A stretch of DNA of 24,815 nucleotides from Christensenella sp. UBA1431 (GTDB lineage Bacteria > Bacillota > Clostridia > Christensenellales > UBA1431). The stretch is from contig DCTV01000036.1 of the NCBI GenBank assembly GCA_002329665.1, forward strand, positions 1-24,815. Reading direction: 5' to 3'. This document shows positions 16,967 through 24,118 of this stretch, in pieces. Numbering within the stretch: position 1 is the first letter of the stretch; the number at the start of each line of letters is the position of its first letter. Made by a program: the position numbers and the translations under genes. The notes beneath the pieces were generated by a model. It worked only from the letters and a program-made list of their open reading frames with translations. It had not been told where the DNA came from and searched no databases.

Positions 16967-17090
16967 GCGGGCAGTGGCGTCATTACGCGCTCATTGCCGC
17001 GTCCGCTTTGTTTTCGACAGAGGCGTTTTCCGCCGTTATCATGCGCGTTACGACATCTTTTGGCAGCTTGTTTTGACACCAAAAACCGAG

Positions 17091-17119
17091 TTGACAAGCG
17101 CATTCTTTTACTGTATATT
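17091..17119 (+). promoter_or_regulatory. Promoter of the tRNA cluster
   Basis: A perfect TTGACA (17091-17096) and TATATT (17114-17119) are separated by 17 bases, about 45 bases upstream of tRNA-Pro. A second TTGACA occurs at 17073-17078 but has no -10 partner at a suitable distance. Confidence 0.85.
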
Positions 17120-17162
17120 AATATACGTCGCTGAAATGCCGTGGACAGCGTGAGCTATGCGA

Positions 17163-17239
17163 CGGGGTGTGGCGCAGTCCGGAAGCGCACGTGCTTTGGG
17201 AGCATGGGGCCGGGGGTTCAAATCCCTCCACCCCGACCA
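17163..17239 (+). tRNA. tRNA-Pro (TGG)
   Basis: The acceptor CGGGGTG pairs with CACCCCG, followed by A and encoded CCA. The anticodon stem CGTGC/GCATG encloses TTTGGGA, giving anticodon TGG. The T arm is GGGGG-TTCAAAT-CCCTC. First gene of the four-tRNA unit. Confidence 0.96.
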
Positions 17240-17248
17240 AAGGATCAT

Positions 17249-17323
17249 GGCCCCTTGGTCAAGCGGTTAAGACACCGCCCTTTCACGGCGGTAACAGGGG
17301 TTCGAGTCCCCTAGGGGTCACCA
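17249..17323 (+). tRNA. tRNA-Glu (TTC)
   Basis: The acceptor GGCCCCT pairs with AGGGGTC (one G-T pair), followed by A and encoded CCA. The anticodon stem CCGCC/GGCGG encloses CTTTCAC, giving TTC. The T arm is AGGGG-TTCGAGT-CCCCT. It follows tRNA-Pro by nine bases. Confidence 0.96.
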
Positions 17324-17337
17324 CCTTTTATTTTTGT

Positions 17338-17414
17338 GGGCCTTTAGCTCAGTTGGTTAGAGCAACCGGCTCATAACCGGTCGGTCCGGGGTTCGAGTCC
17401 CTGATGGCCCACCA
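17338..17414 (+). tRNA. tRNA-Met (CAT), elongator or Ile2
   Basis: The anticodon stem ACCGG/CCGGT encloses CTCATAA, giving anticodon CAT. The acceptor GGGCCTT pairs with AAGGCCC-like ATGGCCC except for a T6-T67 mismatch, and A plus encoded CCA follow. The 1-72 pair is G-C, so it is not the initiator type with a mismatched first pair. Whether it is elongator Met or lysidine-modified Ile2 cannot be decided by eye. Confidence 0.93.
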
Positions 17415-17416
17415 AT

Positions 17417-17492
17417 AGGGGTATAGCTCAGCTGGTAGAGCATCGGTCTCCAAAACCGAGTGTCCCGAGTTCGATCCTTGGTGCCCCTGCCA
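17417..17492 (+). tRNA. tRNA-Trp (CCA), copy 2
   Basis: The acceptor AGGGGTA pairs with TGCCCCT (one T-G pair), followed by G and encoded CCA. The anticodon stem TCGGT/ACCGA encloses CTCCAAA, giving anticodon CCA. The D arm is the common GCTC/GAGC type, and the T arm is CCGAG-TTCGATC-CTTGG. A36-A37-A38 fits MiaA recognition. It follows tRNA-Met by two bases and is the last gene before the terminator. Only the anticodon arm and acceptor are closely shared with copy 1 at 5.0 kb. Confidence 0.96.
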
Positions 17493-17496
17493 GCGG

Positions 17497-17540
17497 AAAA
17501 AGCCTTGAAAACGTTGATTGCAACGGTTTCAGGGCTTTTT
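17497..17540. terminator. Terminator of the tRNA cluster, also facing the arg operon
   Basis: AAAAAGCC-TGAAA-CGTT on the left pairs with AACG-TTTCA-GGCTTTTT on the right around a short loop. It has T-runs on both strands, so it can end the plus-strand tRNA transcript and the minus-strand argGHF transcript, whose stop codon is 55 bases away. Confidence 0.88.
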
Positions 17541-17594
17541 GCTTTTGTATTAATATCTGCTGCGAGCTTTGACACAGCCTTTTTGGTTTTGTAA

Positions 17595-18512
17595 TTATTT
17601 ATCGTAATTTCCCGCCAAAGCAACCATAATCGCCTTGTGCGCGTGAAGCCTGTTTTCCGCCTCGTCAAAGATTTCGTTTGCGTGTTCCTCAAAAACCTTT
17701 GCCGTAATCTCCTCTTCCCTGTGCGCGGGCAGGCAGTGCTGAACAATGGCTCCGCTGTTCGCGACGCTCATTATTTCGTCGTTTACCTGATAGCCTTTAA
17801 ACGCCTTTTTGCGTTTTTCGGTTTCATCCTCCTGCCCCATTGACGTCCAGACGTCGGTGCAGATGACGTCGGCTCCGACGGCGCCCTTTAACGGATCGTC
17901 GCAAAGCTCGAACCTGTCGCCGTATGCCTTCGCGAACTCCAGCACATACGGGTGAGGGCGGTAGCCCTCGGGGCAGACGGCCGTCATGCGCATGCCCGTC
18001 TTAAGTGCGCCGACTATGTAGGAGTTTGCCATGTTGTTGCCGTCGCCTATATAACACAATTTAAGCCCCTCAAGAGAGCCTTTGTATTCGCGTATGGTCA
18101 AAAGGTCGGCCAAGACCTGCGTCGGGTGGCAGTAGTCCGTAAGACCGTTTATGACGGGGACGGAGCCGTATTTTGCTAAATCCTCTACATAGCTTTGCTC
18201 AAACGTCCTTATCATAATCAGGTCGAAATACCTCGAAAGCACGCGGGCAGTGTCCTGAACAGGCTCGCCCCTCGAAATCTGCATGTCGCTTGTGTTCAGA
18301 AACGCGCCGTAGCCGCCAAGCTGAAACGCGCCGATTTCAAACGACGTGCGCGTTCTCGTGGACGCCTTCTGGAAAATCAGGGCGACTGATTTTCCCTCAA
18401 GGTAGCGGTGGGGAATGCCGTTTTTTTGCTTGTATTTCAAGTCTGCAGCAATGTCGAGCAGCCTGTATATCTCATCGGCTGAAAGGTCGCTGAGCTTTAA
18501 GAAGTGGTTCAT
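17595..18512 (-). CDS. argF: Ornithine carbamoyltransferase
   Basis: A 305-residue cytosolic enzyme that makes citrulline from ornithine and carbamoyl phosphate. The carbamoyl phosphate loop is STRTRT (51-56), HPTQ is at 129-132, the ornithine-binding DVWTSMG at 220-226, and HCLPAH at 259-264. I chose ATG at 18512: it has a GGAGG site seven bases upstream, and its ATG overlaps the argH stop by four bases. An in-frame start 31 codons further upstream lies inside argH. It is the last gene of argG-argH-argF, so the order is the reverse of the pathway. The family also includes catabolic enzymes, but the context points to biosynthesis. Confidence 0.96.
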   Translation of the reverse strand: MNHFLKLSDLSADEIYRLLDIAADLKYKQKNGIPHRYLEGKSVALIFQKASTRTRTSFEIGAFQLGGYGAFLNTSDMQISRGEPVQDTARVLSRYFDLIMIRTFEQSYVEDLAKYGSVPVINGLTDYCHPTQVLADLLTIREYKGSLEGLKLCYIGDGNNMANSYIVGALKTGMRMTAVCPEGYRPHPYVLEFAKAYGDRFELCDDPLKGAVGADVICTDVWTSMGQEDETEKRKKAFKGYQVNDEIMSVANSGAIVQHCLPAHREEEITAKVFEEHANEIFDEAENRLHAHKAIMVALAGNYDK

Positions 18513-19888
18513 CGTATTTCCTCCAATGCAGTTTTTGCAAGCTGTATCTGGCGCACTACCGACGACGGGGAAGGCCCGCCCTCGGAGCTTCTCATGTTGA
18601 CGCACGTTTCAAGGCTTATAGCATCGTAAACGTCGCCGTCGAACATTTCGCTGTACTCCCTCAGCTTCTCAAGCGGAACGTTTTCAAGCACCGTGTCGTT
18701 TTCGATGCACCACGCTACAAGCGAGCCGGAAATTTTGTAGGCGTCGCGGAACGGCACTCCCTTTTTCGTCAGATAATCGGCAAGGTCGGTAGCGTTTATA
18801 AACCCGCGGGCGGCGGCGTTTTTCATGTTGCCGCGAAGTACCGTCATTGTCCCGAGCATGGGGATAAATGTGTTAATGCACTCGCAGATGGTGTCGACGG
18901 CGTCGAAAACGGCCTCCTTGTCCTCCTGCATATCCTTGTTGTAGGCAAGCGGCAGCCCCTTCATCATCGTCAAAAGAGTGATAAGGTCGCCGTAAACCCT
19001 GCCCGTCTTGCCCCTTATAAGCTCCGCAACATCGGCGTTCTTTTTTTGCGGCATGATGCTTGAGCCTGTGCTGAAAGCGTCGTCAAGCTCGATAAACTTG
19101 AACTCCCAGCTGCACCAAAGGATTATCTCCTCCGAAAAGCGCGAAAGGTGCATCATGGCTATTGATATGCACGACGCAAGCTCAATGCAGAAATCGCGGT
19201 CGGACACGCCGTCAAGGCTGTTTGCACAGACGGAGTCAAAGCAGAGCAGCTCGCGAGTCATCTGCCTGTCAACAGGGTAGGTTGTGCCGGCAAGTGCGCA
19301 GCTTCCGAGCGGCATGACGTTTATCCTTCTGCGGCAACCGACAAGCCTTTCGATGTCGCGCAGAAACATTGAAACATAAGCCATAAGATGATGACCGAAG
19401 GTGACGGGCTGGGCGCGCTGCAGGTGCGTGTAGCCGGGCATAATTGCGTCCTTGTACTCGTCCGCCTTTTTAATAAGCGCGACGCAAAGCTTTTTTAGCA
19501 GAGAAATGAGATTATCCGTTTCTCCGCGCAGGTAAAGACGCGTGTCGAGGGCGACCTGGTCGTTTCTGCTGCGCGCCGTGTGAAGCCGCTTGCCCGCGTC
19601 GCCGACGCGTGCTGTCAGCTCCGCCTCTATAAACATGTGGATATCCTCGGCGTCGTTGTCGGGCACAAGCAGCCCGCTTTCTATGTCGGACAGTATGCTC
19701 TCAAGCCCTAATATAATCTTTTCGGCATCGCCGGCATCTATTATACCCGTCGCGGCGAGCATCTTCGCGTGCGCGACGCTGCCCGCGATATCCTGCGCGT
19801 ACATCCGCCTGTCAAAAGGAAGCGAGGTGTTGAAGCTGTTAACGCGCTCGTCCGTTTCCTTTGAAAATCTGCCTGCCCAAAGCTTCAT
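18509..19888 (-). CDS. argH: Argininosuccinate lyase
   Basis: A 459-residue member of the fumarase/aspartase superfamily that splits argininosuccinate into arginine and fumarate. TARSRND is at 104-110, the T154-H155 pair is in PGYTHLQRAQP, and the signature loop GSSIMPQKKN is at 275-284 with the catalytic serine. Length is normal and there is no interruption. AGGAGA precedes the ATG, 28 bases after argG. It overlaps the argF start by four bases, indicating coupled translation. Confidence 0.97.
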   Translation of the reverse strand: MKLWAGRFSKETDERVNSFNTSLPFDRRMYAQDIAGSVAHAKMLAATGIIDAGDAEKIILGLESILSDIESGLLVPDNDAEDIHMFIEAELTARVGDAGKRLHTARSRNDQVALDTRLYLRGETDNLISLLKKLCVALIKKADEYKDAIMPGYTHLQRAQPVTFGHHLMAYVSMFLRDIERLVGCRRRINVMPLGSCALAGTTYPVDRQMTRELLCFDSVCANSLDGVSDRDFCIELASCISIAMMHLSRFSEEIILWCSWEFKFIELDDAFSTGSSIMPQKKNADVAELIRGKTGRVYGDLITLLTMMKGLPLAYNKDMQEDKEAVFDAVDTICECINTFIPMLGTMTVLRGNMKNAAARGFINATDLADYLTKKGVPFRDAYKISGSLVAWCIENDTVLENVPLEKLREYSEMFDGDVYDAISLETCVNMRSSEGGPSPSSVVRQIQLAKTALEEIR

Positions 19889-19916
19889 TTTTTATCTCCT
19901 GCAATTAATGCAACCG

Positions 19917-21128
19917 TTATTTGTTTCTGTTTGCGTCAAGCTTTGCCTTTATCTTTATCGGCAGACCGAACAGGTTGATAAAGCCCGCCGAATCCGCCTG
20001 ATTGTAATCCTCGTCCTCGTCGAACGATGCGGTTGTCGTATCGTAAAGTGTATAGGGGCTTGTAATGCCCGCGTTTGTTATGTTGCCCTTGTAGAGCTTA
20101 AGTCTGACGTCGCCCGTGACGGTTTCCTGCGTTTTGTCGACAAAGGAGCAGATTGCCTCGCGGAGCGGTGCGTACCACTGGCCGTTGTAGACAAGCTCCG
20201 CCATCTTCTGGGCGACAATTGCCTTGAAGTGCGCCGTTTCCTTGTCGAGACATATTGTTTCAAGAGCGTCGTGCGCGTGATAAAGGATTGTTCCGCCGGG
20301 AGTTTCGTAAACACCGCGGCTCTTCATGCCCACAAGGCGGTTTTCGACGATGTCGAGTATGCCTATGCCGTTTCTGCCGCCGATTTCGTTTAGCTTTTCG
20401 ACAAGCTTGACGCCGTCAAGCGGGACGCCGTCAAGCTTTACGGGGATACCCTTTTCAAACGAAACCGTTATGTATTCCGGCCTGTCGGGAGCCTTTTCGG
20501 GTGTTACGCCCATTTCAAGAATCTTATCGTAAACAGGCTCGTTAGCCGGGTCCTCAAGGTCAAGCCCCTCGTGCGAAAGGTGCCAGAGGTTTTTGTCCTT
20601 TGAATAATTCGTCTCTCTTGTAATCTTAAGGGGAATGTTGCGCGCCTCGGCGTATTCAATTTCCTCCTCGCGGCTCTTTATGTCCCAGATTCTCCACGGG
20701 GCGATGACGTCCATATCGGGGGCGAACGCCTTTATAGTAAGCTCAAAACGCACCTGGTCGTTGCCCTTGCCCGTGCAGCCGTGGCAGACGGCGTCGGCGC
20801 CCTCCGCCAGTGCTATCTCGACAACCCTTTTTGCTATTACGGGGCGCGCGAAGGACGTGCCGAGAAGGTACTGCTCGTATTTAGCGCCGGCCTTGAGGCA
20901 CGGCCAGATGAAGTCCTCGACAAACTCTTTTTTAAGGTCCTCGATGTAAAGCTTTGAGGCGCCCGTTTTGATGGCCTTTTCCTCAAGCCCCTCAAGCTCC
21001 GTGCCCTGACCGACGTCGCCCGAAACGGCTATAACCTCGCAGCCGTAATTCTCCTTGAGCCACGGGATTATTATGGAGGTGTCAAGACCTCCCGAATATG
21101 CAAGAACAACCTTTTTGTACTGTTTCAT
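19917..21128 (-). CDS. argG: Argininosuccinate synthase
   Basis: A 403-residue ATP-pyrophosphatase-family enzyme that joins citrulline and aspartate with ATP to make argininosuccinate. The PP-loop is YSGGLDTS at residues 11-18. The nucleotide and aspartate-binding stretches [14 protein letters not shown] and [16 protein letters not shown] are intact. AAAGGAG lies ten bases before the ATG. It is the first gene of the argGHF operon, behind a roughly 130-base leader and a strong promoter overlapped by an AT-rich palindrome. Repression by arginine through ArgR is therefore plausible, though no argR is in the window. Confidence 0.97.
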   Translation of the reverse strand: MKQYKKVVLAYSGGLDTSIIIPWLKENYGCEVIAVSGDVGQGTELEGLEEKAIKTGASKLYIEDLKKEFVEDFIWPCLKAGAKYEQYLLGTSFARPVIAKRVVEIALAEGADAVCHGCTGKGNDQVRFELTIKAFAPDMDVIAPWRIWDIKSREEEIEYAEARNIPLKITRETNYSKDKNLWHLSHEGLDLEDPANEPVYDKILEMGVTPEKAPDRPEYITVSFEKGIPVKLDGVPLDGVKLVEKLNEIGGRNGIGILDIVENRLVGMKSRGVYETPGGTILYHAHDALETICLDKETAHFKAIVAQKMAELVYNGQWYAPLREAICSFVDKTQETVTGDVRLKLYKGNITNAGITSPYTLYDTTTASFDEDEDYNQADSAGFINLFGLPIKIKAKLDANRNK

Positions 21129-21255
21129 ATATGCTGTCTCCTTTTAAAGAATGTATTAAGGCAATACCGAAAGCCGTGATTATGTTGATATTTAGTATGC
21201 GCTAAACGGTCCTTACCGCTTATAAAGGCTGATTTTTCCCTGCGTGTAAAAACAA

Positions 21256-21275
21256 ATGTATTTATAATTATACAT
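21256..21275. promoter_or_regulatory. AT-rich palindrome at the argG -10 (ArgR-like operator)
   Basis: ATGTAT (21256-21261) and ATACAT (21270-21275) are perfect inverted arms around eight A/T bases. ArgR boxes in other bacteria are AT-rich imperfect palindromes with TGnAT-type arms, but the usual centre is shorter. It covers the -10 of the argG promoter, where a repressor would act. Confidence 0.5.
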
Positions 21276-21296
21276 ATTGATTCCGGCGTTTGTCAA
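21267..21296 (-). promoter_or_regulatory. Promoter of argG-argH-argF
   Basis: On the minus strand a perfect TTGACA (21296-21291) and a perfect TATAAT (21272-21267) are 18 bases apart. The predicted start is near 21260, giving a leader of about 130 bases. Confidence 0.85.
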
Positions 21297-21315
21297 GGAT
21301 TTTCCGGCAAAATCC
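21297..21315. repeat. Inverted repeat abutting the argG -35
   Basis: GGATTTT (21297-21303) pairs with AAAATCC (21309-21315) around CCGGC. It directly touches the -35 hexamer, so it is more likely a protein-binding site than an RNA hairpin of this operon. Confidence 0.6.
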
Positions 21316-21501
21316 GGTCTTTCTGCAAACATTATGCAAAGCGTTAAATTATTCATCGCCCAAGCCGATAAATAGTGCAGAATAACGAATCCTGCGCGAA
21401 TAAATATGCAGAATAGCCGTTTATACTGTATTTCTATACCGACTTCTGAAGTCCGGCGCAGGCGTGCCGCGCCGCGGTGTGCATAATATTCATTTCGGGG
21501 G

Positions 21502-21530
21502 TTTAATAAGCTAAGAAATTATGTTATAAT
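21502..21530 (+). promoter_or_regulatory. Possible promoter of the SurA-like lipoprotein gene
   Basis: A perfect TATAAT (21525-21530) lies 17 bases after a weak TTTAAT (21502-21507). The start would be about 50 bases before the ATG. Confidence 0.5.
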
Positions 21531-21585
21531 CCTTAAAGTGCGCCGAAAAAAACTTTACGCGCGCGCGAAAGGGGTTTACCAAATC

Positions 21586-22392
21586 ATGAAAAAGACATTG
21601 ATATGCATTCTGCTTGTAATATCTGTTCTTACAGCCGTTACGGCATGCACCAAGCCTGACGGCAGCGAAACGGAAACAGAAACGGAAACGTCCTCGGCGG
21701 CGGAGAAAAACGGTTTCCCCGTTGTCTCCGGCGAGGAACGCAGCCTGATATTCAGATATTATTATATGAGCATCTGGCGGAGTATCTGCGCAAATGTCGA
21801 GAATGACGGATATAAGTACGGTTACGGCGAAAACTTTGACCCTCACGTTTCGCCCGACGAGCAGTACTTCCTGTCTAAGAAGGGCGGCGAGCCTATACTG
21901 TGGTCTGACGAGCTGGCGATTCTTGCCGCGAACGATTCGAACAGAACTATTTCGCTTTACAACGACGCGGTTAATAACGGCGATTTCAAGCTTAAAGACG
22001 AAGATATCACATCTTTGAGCATAATCATTGAACAGGCCAAAAAGAGCGCGGAAAACGAAGGCATTTCGTTTGAGGAGTATTTGACGAAATATTACGGCTA
22101 CGGCTTTACGCCGGAATTCTTCGAAAAGATGCTGACAATCGAGCAGGCGGTTTACTCTTACTCCAAGACGCTTGAAAGCTGGTTTATGTCAAAAAGGGCA
22201 GAGGATACGGACAAATACGAGGAATACAGCGAGCTTGCCGCGGAAGACCTTAAGGATTACCGCAATGAGCTGCTTTCGACAAATACCCAGGAATTCTTTG
22301 TTGACGACGTTTACTGCACCGACGGCAAGGCGGCGGCGCTCGCGTGTATCAAGGAGAACATAGACGAACACATACACTCGCACTCGCATTAA
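21586..22392 (+). CDS. Predicted lipoprotein with possible SurA/foldase-like region
   Basis: A 268-residue exported protein. The N-terminus MKKTLICILL is followed by a hydrophobic core and lipobox VTAC, so C21 would be lipidated and the protein anchored outside the membrane. Residues 24-40 form a Ser/Thr/Glu linker. The rest is probably helical. EEYLTKYYGYGFTPEFFEKML (about 163-183), followed by a long helix, resembles the N-terminal chaperone domain of SurA/PrsA-type foldases, but no parvulin isomerase domain is visible. It ends in HIHSHSH, possibly metal-binding. I chose the ATG at 21586 with AAAGGGG about 13 bases upstream; the in-frame start 16 codons earlier would bury the signal peptide. 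Function is not assigned. Confidence 0.75.
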   Translation: MKKTLICILLVISVLTAVTACTKPDGSETETETETSSAAEKNGFPVVSGEERSLIFRYYYMSIWRSICANVENDGYKYGYGENFDPHVSPDEQYFLSKKGGEPILWSDELAILAANDSNRTISLYNDAVNNGDFKLKDEDITSLSIIIEQAKKSAENEGISFEEYLTKYYGYGFTPEFFEKMLTIEQAVYSYSKTLESWFMSKRAEDTDKYEEYSELAAEDLKDYRNELLSTNTQEFFVDDVYCTDGKAAALACIKENIDEHIHSHSH

Positions 22393-22414
22393 GGCAGTGC
22401 GGACAGCCGGCTGC

Positions 22415-23272
22415 TTACCATTTGAAGCCGTAAAACTCGACCGTAGTCGAGCCGGTCGCGGTAGCGCCGGAGTCGTAAACCTGCGAAACAGTTATCTCAA
22501 ATTCAAAAGTTACCTTAAGCGAAGTCAGCTTGCCGTTCTTGTCTGTTGTCGCCTTTATTACGGCATTTTTGTAGCTTTCCTTAACTGTTGCTTTCGCGGC
22601 TATCTCGTCAATCGCGTCAAAGACGTTCTGCGCCGTTTTGTGGTCGAAATAATCTTTGTCGTCCTCTCCGGCGCTGATGCCGCTTTTGTCAATCGGAGCG
22701 TTTATCAGGAGGCTTCCGCCGTTTGTTATCGAGCTTGAGCCGTCCTTTACCTTTATTGTTATAAAGCGGCTGCCGTCGCTGCTTTCCTCGCACTTCGCGT
22801 CGGTTATGTCCGCCTCCGTAAGCTCGCTCGCTTTGATGTATCTTGAATGCTTTTCGTCATTCTTTTCGACTGACCTTGAATACGAGTTTTCGCTGCCGAT
22901 GCCCATGAAGCCGAACACGGTATCCTTGAATGCCTTAAGCGCGAGGTCGGAATCATATGTTTCGCTGCCCGTTTTTCTGCTTTTGCCAAACGAAATCTTT
23001 CTGTCGGAAACTCTCTTGGTAGCTTCGTTGTAGAGCTTTAATACCTCTGCCCTTTTCATCGGAGCTTTTGAAGTCGACTCCTCCTTAGTTTCCGACACGC
23101 CTTCGGAAACAGGCTCCGATGCTTCGTCAAAAGCGGTTGTTTGTCCGTTTTGTGATATATCTTCCGTTTCCGAAACGGACGGCGCCGTTGTAGCGCCGGC
23201 ATCTTTTGCTTTGCACGACGCAAGGGAAAGCAGTATTATTAAAGCGGATATCGCGGCGAGAGTCCTTTTCAT
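22415..23272 (-). CDS. Predicted lipoprotein of unknown function
   Basis: A 285-residue exported protein. MKRTLAAISALIILLSLASC is a signal peptide with lipobox LASC, giving lipidated C20. A Thr/Ser/Glu-rich linker follows to about residue 70. The mature domain is a mix of predicted helix and strand with no motif I recognise, and it ends with alternating-strand-like sequence (KLTSLKVTFEFEITVSQVY). Its 3' end lies 22 bases from the convergent lipoprotein gene. A well-placed promoter precedes it. Cell-envelope location is supported; function is unknown. Confidence 0.75.
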   Translation of the reverse strand: MKRTLAAISALIILLSLASCKAKDAGATTAPSVSETEDISQNGQTTAFDEASEPVSEGVSETKEESTSKAPMKRAEVLKLYNEATKRVSDRKISFGKSRKTGSETYDSDLALKAFKDTVFGFMGIGSENSYSRSVEKNDEKHSRYIKASELTEADITDAKCEESSDGSRFITIKVKDGSSSITNGGSLLINAPIDKSGISAGEDDKDYFDHKTAQNVFDAIDEIAAKATVKESYKNAVIKATTDKNGKLTSLKVTFEFEITVSQVYDSGATATGSTTVEFYGFKW

Positions 23273-23303
23273 CTTTTGTCTTCTTTCGTTTAATTATAGC
23301 CAC

Positions 23304-23332
23304 ATTTTAATATACTTTAAAGGGTTTGTCAA
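23304..23332 (-). promoter_or_regulatory. Promoter of the minus-strand lipoprotein gene
   Basis: On the minus strand a perfect TTGACA (23332-23327) and TAAAAT (23309-23304) are 17 bases apart. The predicted start is about 25 bases before the ATG. Confidence 0.7.
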
Positions 23333-23398
23333 ATCAGACGTCAGACGTTAGATGTTAGATATCAGACTTATTTTATTAGTCTGTATAGTGTGGAAACC

Positions 23399-23608
23399 TG
23401 TCATTCTGGCATTTAACCTGTCATTCTGAGCGAAGAAACTGTCATTCTGAGCGCGGCGAAGAATCCAAAAAGATCCTTCGGCGCTTTGCGCCTCAGGATG
23501 ACATAAGGGGAGTAGTGCCGTGTCATTCAGAGCGCAGAACCTGTCATTCTGGCATTTAACCTGTCATTCTGAGCATATAACCTGTCATTCTGAGCGAAGC
23601 GAAGAATC
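23399..23608. repeat. TGTCATTCTG repeat field with a 64-base palindrome
   Basis: Seven copies of TGTCATTCTG or a one-base variant start at 23399, 23419, 23440, 23521, 23542, 23562 and 23583. The steps are 20-21 bases, except for one of 81. That long unit contains an imperfect inverted repeat (23440-23503): its left arm TGTCATTCTGAGCGC...GAAGAATC is mirrored by GATCCTTCGGCGC...CAGGATGACA. GTCATTCTGAGCGAAG-type repeats are known in many bacterial genomes as intergenic palindromic elements. The tandem truncated copies suggest slippage or repeated insertion. Confidence 0.9.
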
Positions 23609-23665
23609 TTTTTAAAGTTATTTAAAGTCCGTTAAAAATAAAGTCCGTACAAAAGGAGCATTGAT

Positions 23666-24118
23666 ATGAATTACGAGGACAGGGCAGAGGAATACTTCCA
23701 AAAGGGATACAACTGCGCACAGTCGGTGGCGGCGGCGTTTTCGGAAAAGGTCAATCTGCCTGAGGAAACGATGCTTCGGCTTTCCTGCGCTTTCGGAGGC
23801 GGCTTCGCGAGAAAAAGAAATGTCTGCGGAGCATTGAGCGGCATGGGAATTGTTATAGGCCTGCTTTACGCCGACGGCTCGCCCGACGCAAAAAAGGAAA
23901 ACTATAAGCAGGTACGCAGGCTGTGCGACAGATTCGAGGACGAATTCGGCAGTACAATCTGCTCTGTTCTGCTCGGCGAAAGCAGCGGCGCCGACCGTTC
24001 TGCCGTGCCGGAAAAGCGCGAGCCGGAACACAGCAGAAAAAGAAGCTGCAATGACTGCGTGAGGTATGCCGCGCGTCTTGTCGCGGAGGAAATCGAGGCA
24101 AATGAAAAGCACGTTTGA
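23666..24118 (+). CDS. C_GCAxxG_C_C family redox-type protein
   Basis: A 150-residue cysteine-rich protein. The family pattern is clear: C17 in GYNCAQSV, C41 in LSCAFGGGF, C54 in CGALSG, C99 in STICSVLLG, plus C87 and a C128-C131 pair (SCNDC). Members of this Pfam family are predicted redox-active or metal-cluster proteins, often near electron-transfer genes, with no settled reaction. There is no signal peptide, so it should be cytosolic. AAAAGGAG precedes the ATG. Its last 17 bases overlap the start of the MGMT-like gene, implying one transcript. Confidence 0.85.
   Translation: MNYEDRAEEYFQKGYNCAQSVAAAFSEKVNLPEETMLRLSCAFGGGFARKRNVCGALSGMGIVIGLLYADGSPDAKKENYKQVRRLCDRFEDEFGSTICSVLLGESSGADRSAVPEKREPEHSRKRSCNDCVRYAARLVAEEIEANEKHV

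Larger units (their letters stand above)
16835..17162. other. Divergent regulatory region between miaB and the tRNA cluster
   Basis: About 328 bases without a gene. It holds the miaB leader, in which TGCTCCGG (16865-16872) pairs with CCGGAGCA (16894-16901), then the miaB promoter, about 125 bases without a recognised signal, and the tRNA promoter. CCGGATTC is directly repeated at 16916-16923 and 16952-16959, flanking the miaB -10 element. Confidence 0.7.
21129..21585. other. Divergent intergenic region between argG and a lipoprotein gene
   Basis: About 457 bases without a gene. It holds the argG leader (with a small CGGT/ACCG hairpin near 21205-21220 and no T-box signature seen), the argG promoter and palindromes, about 180 bases of AT-rich sequence with a GGCGC/GCGCC hairpin near 21455-21475, and a likely -10 for the lipoprotein gene. 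Confidence 0.7.
23273..23665. other. Repeat-rich intergenic region
   Basis: About 393 bases with no supportable gene. It contains the minus-strand lipoprotein promoter, a short AGACGT/TTAGAT-like degenerate tandem at 23335-23367, and the TGTCATTCTG repeat field. Confidence 0.8.

Noticed and set aside
16226..17134. 302-codon plus-strand frame across the miaB start
   Set aside because: Most of it is antisense to miaB and the rest runs through promoter DNA of both transcription units.
21129..21260. T-box or other riboswitch in the argG leader
   Set aside because: No T-box sequence, specifier loop or terminator/antiterminator pair was visible; only a small hairpin.
23399..23608. CRISPR array
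   Set aside because: The repeats are about 10 bases with near-identical 10-base gaps, one contains a palindrome, and no cas genes are present.
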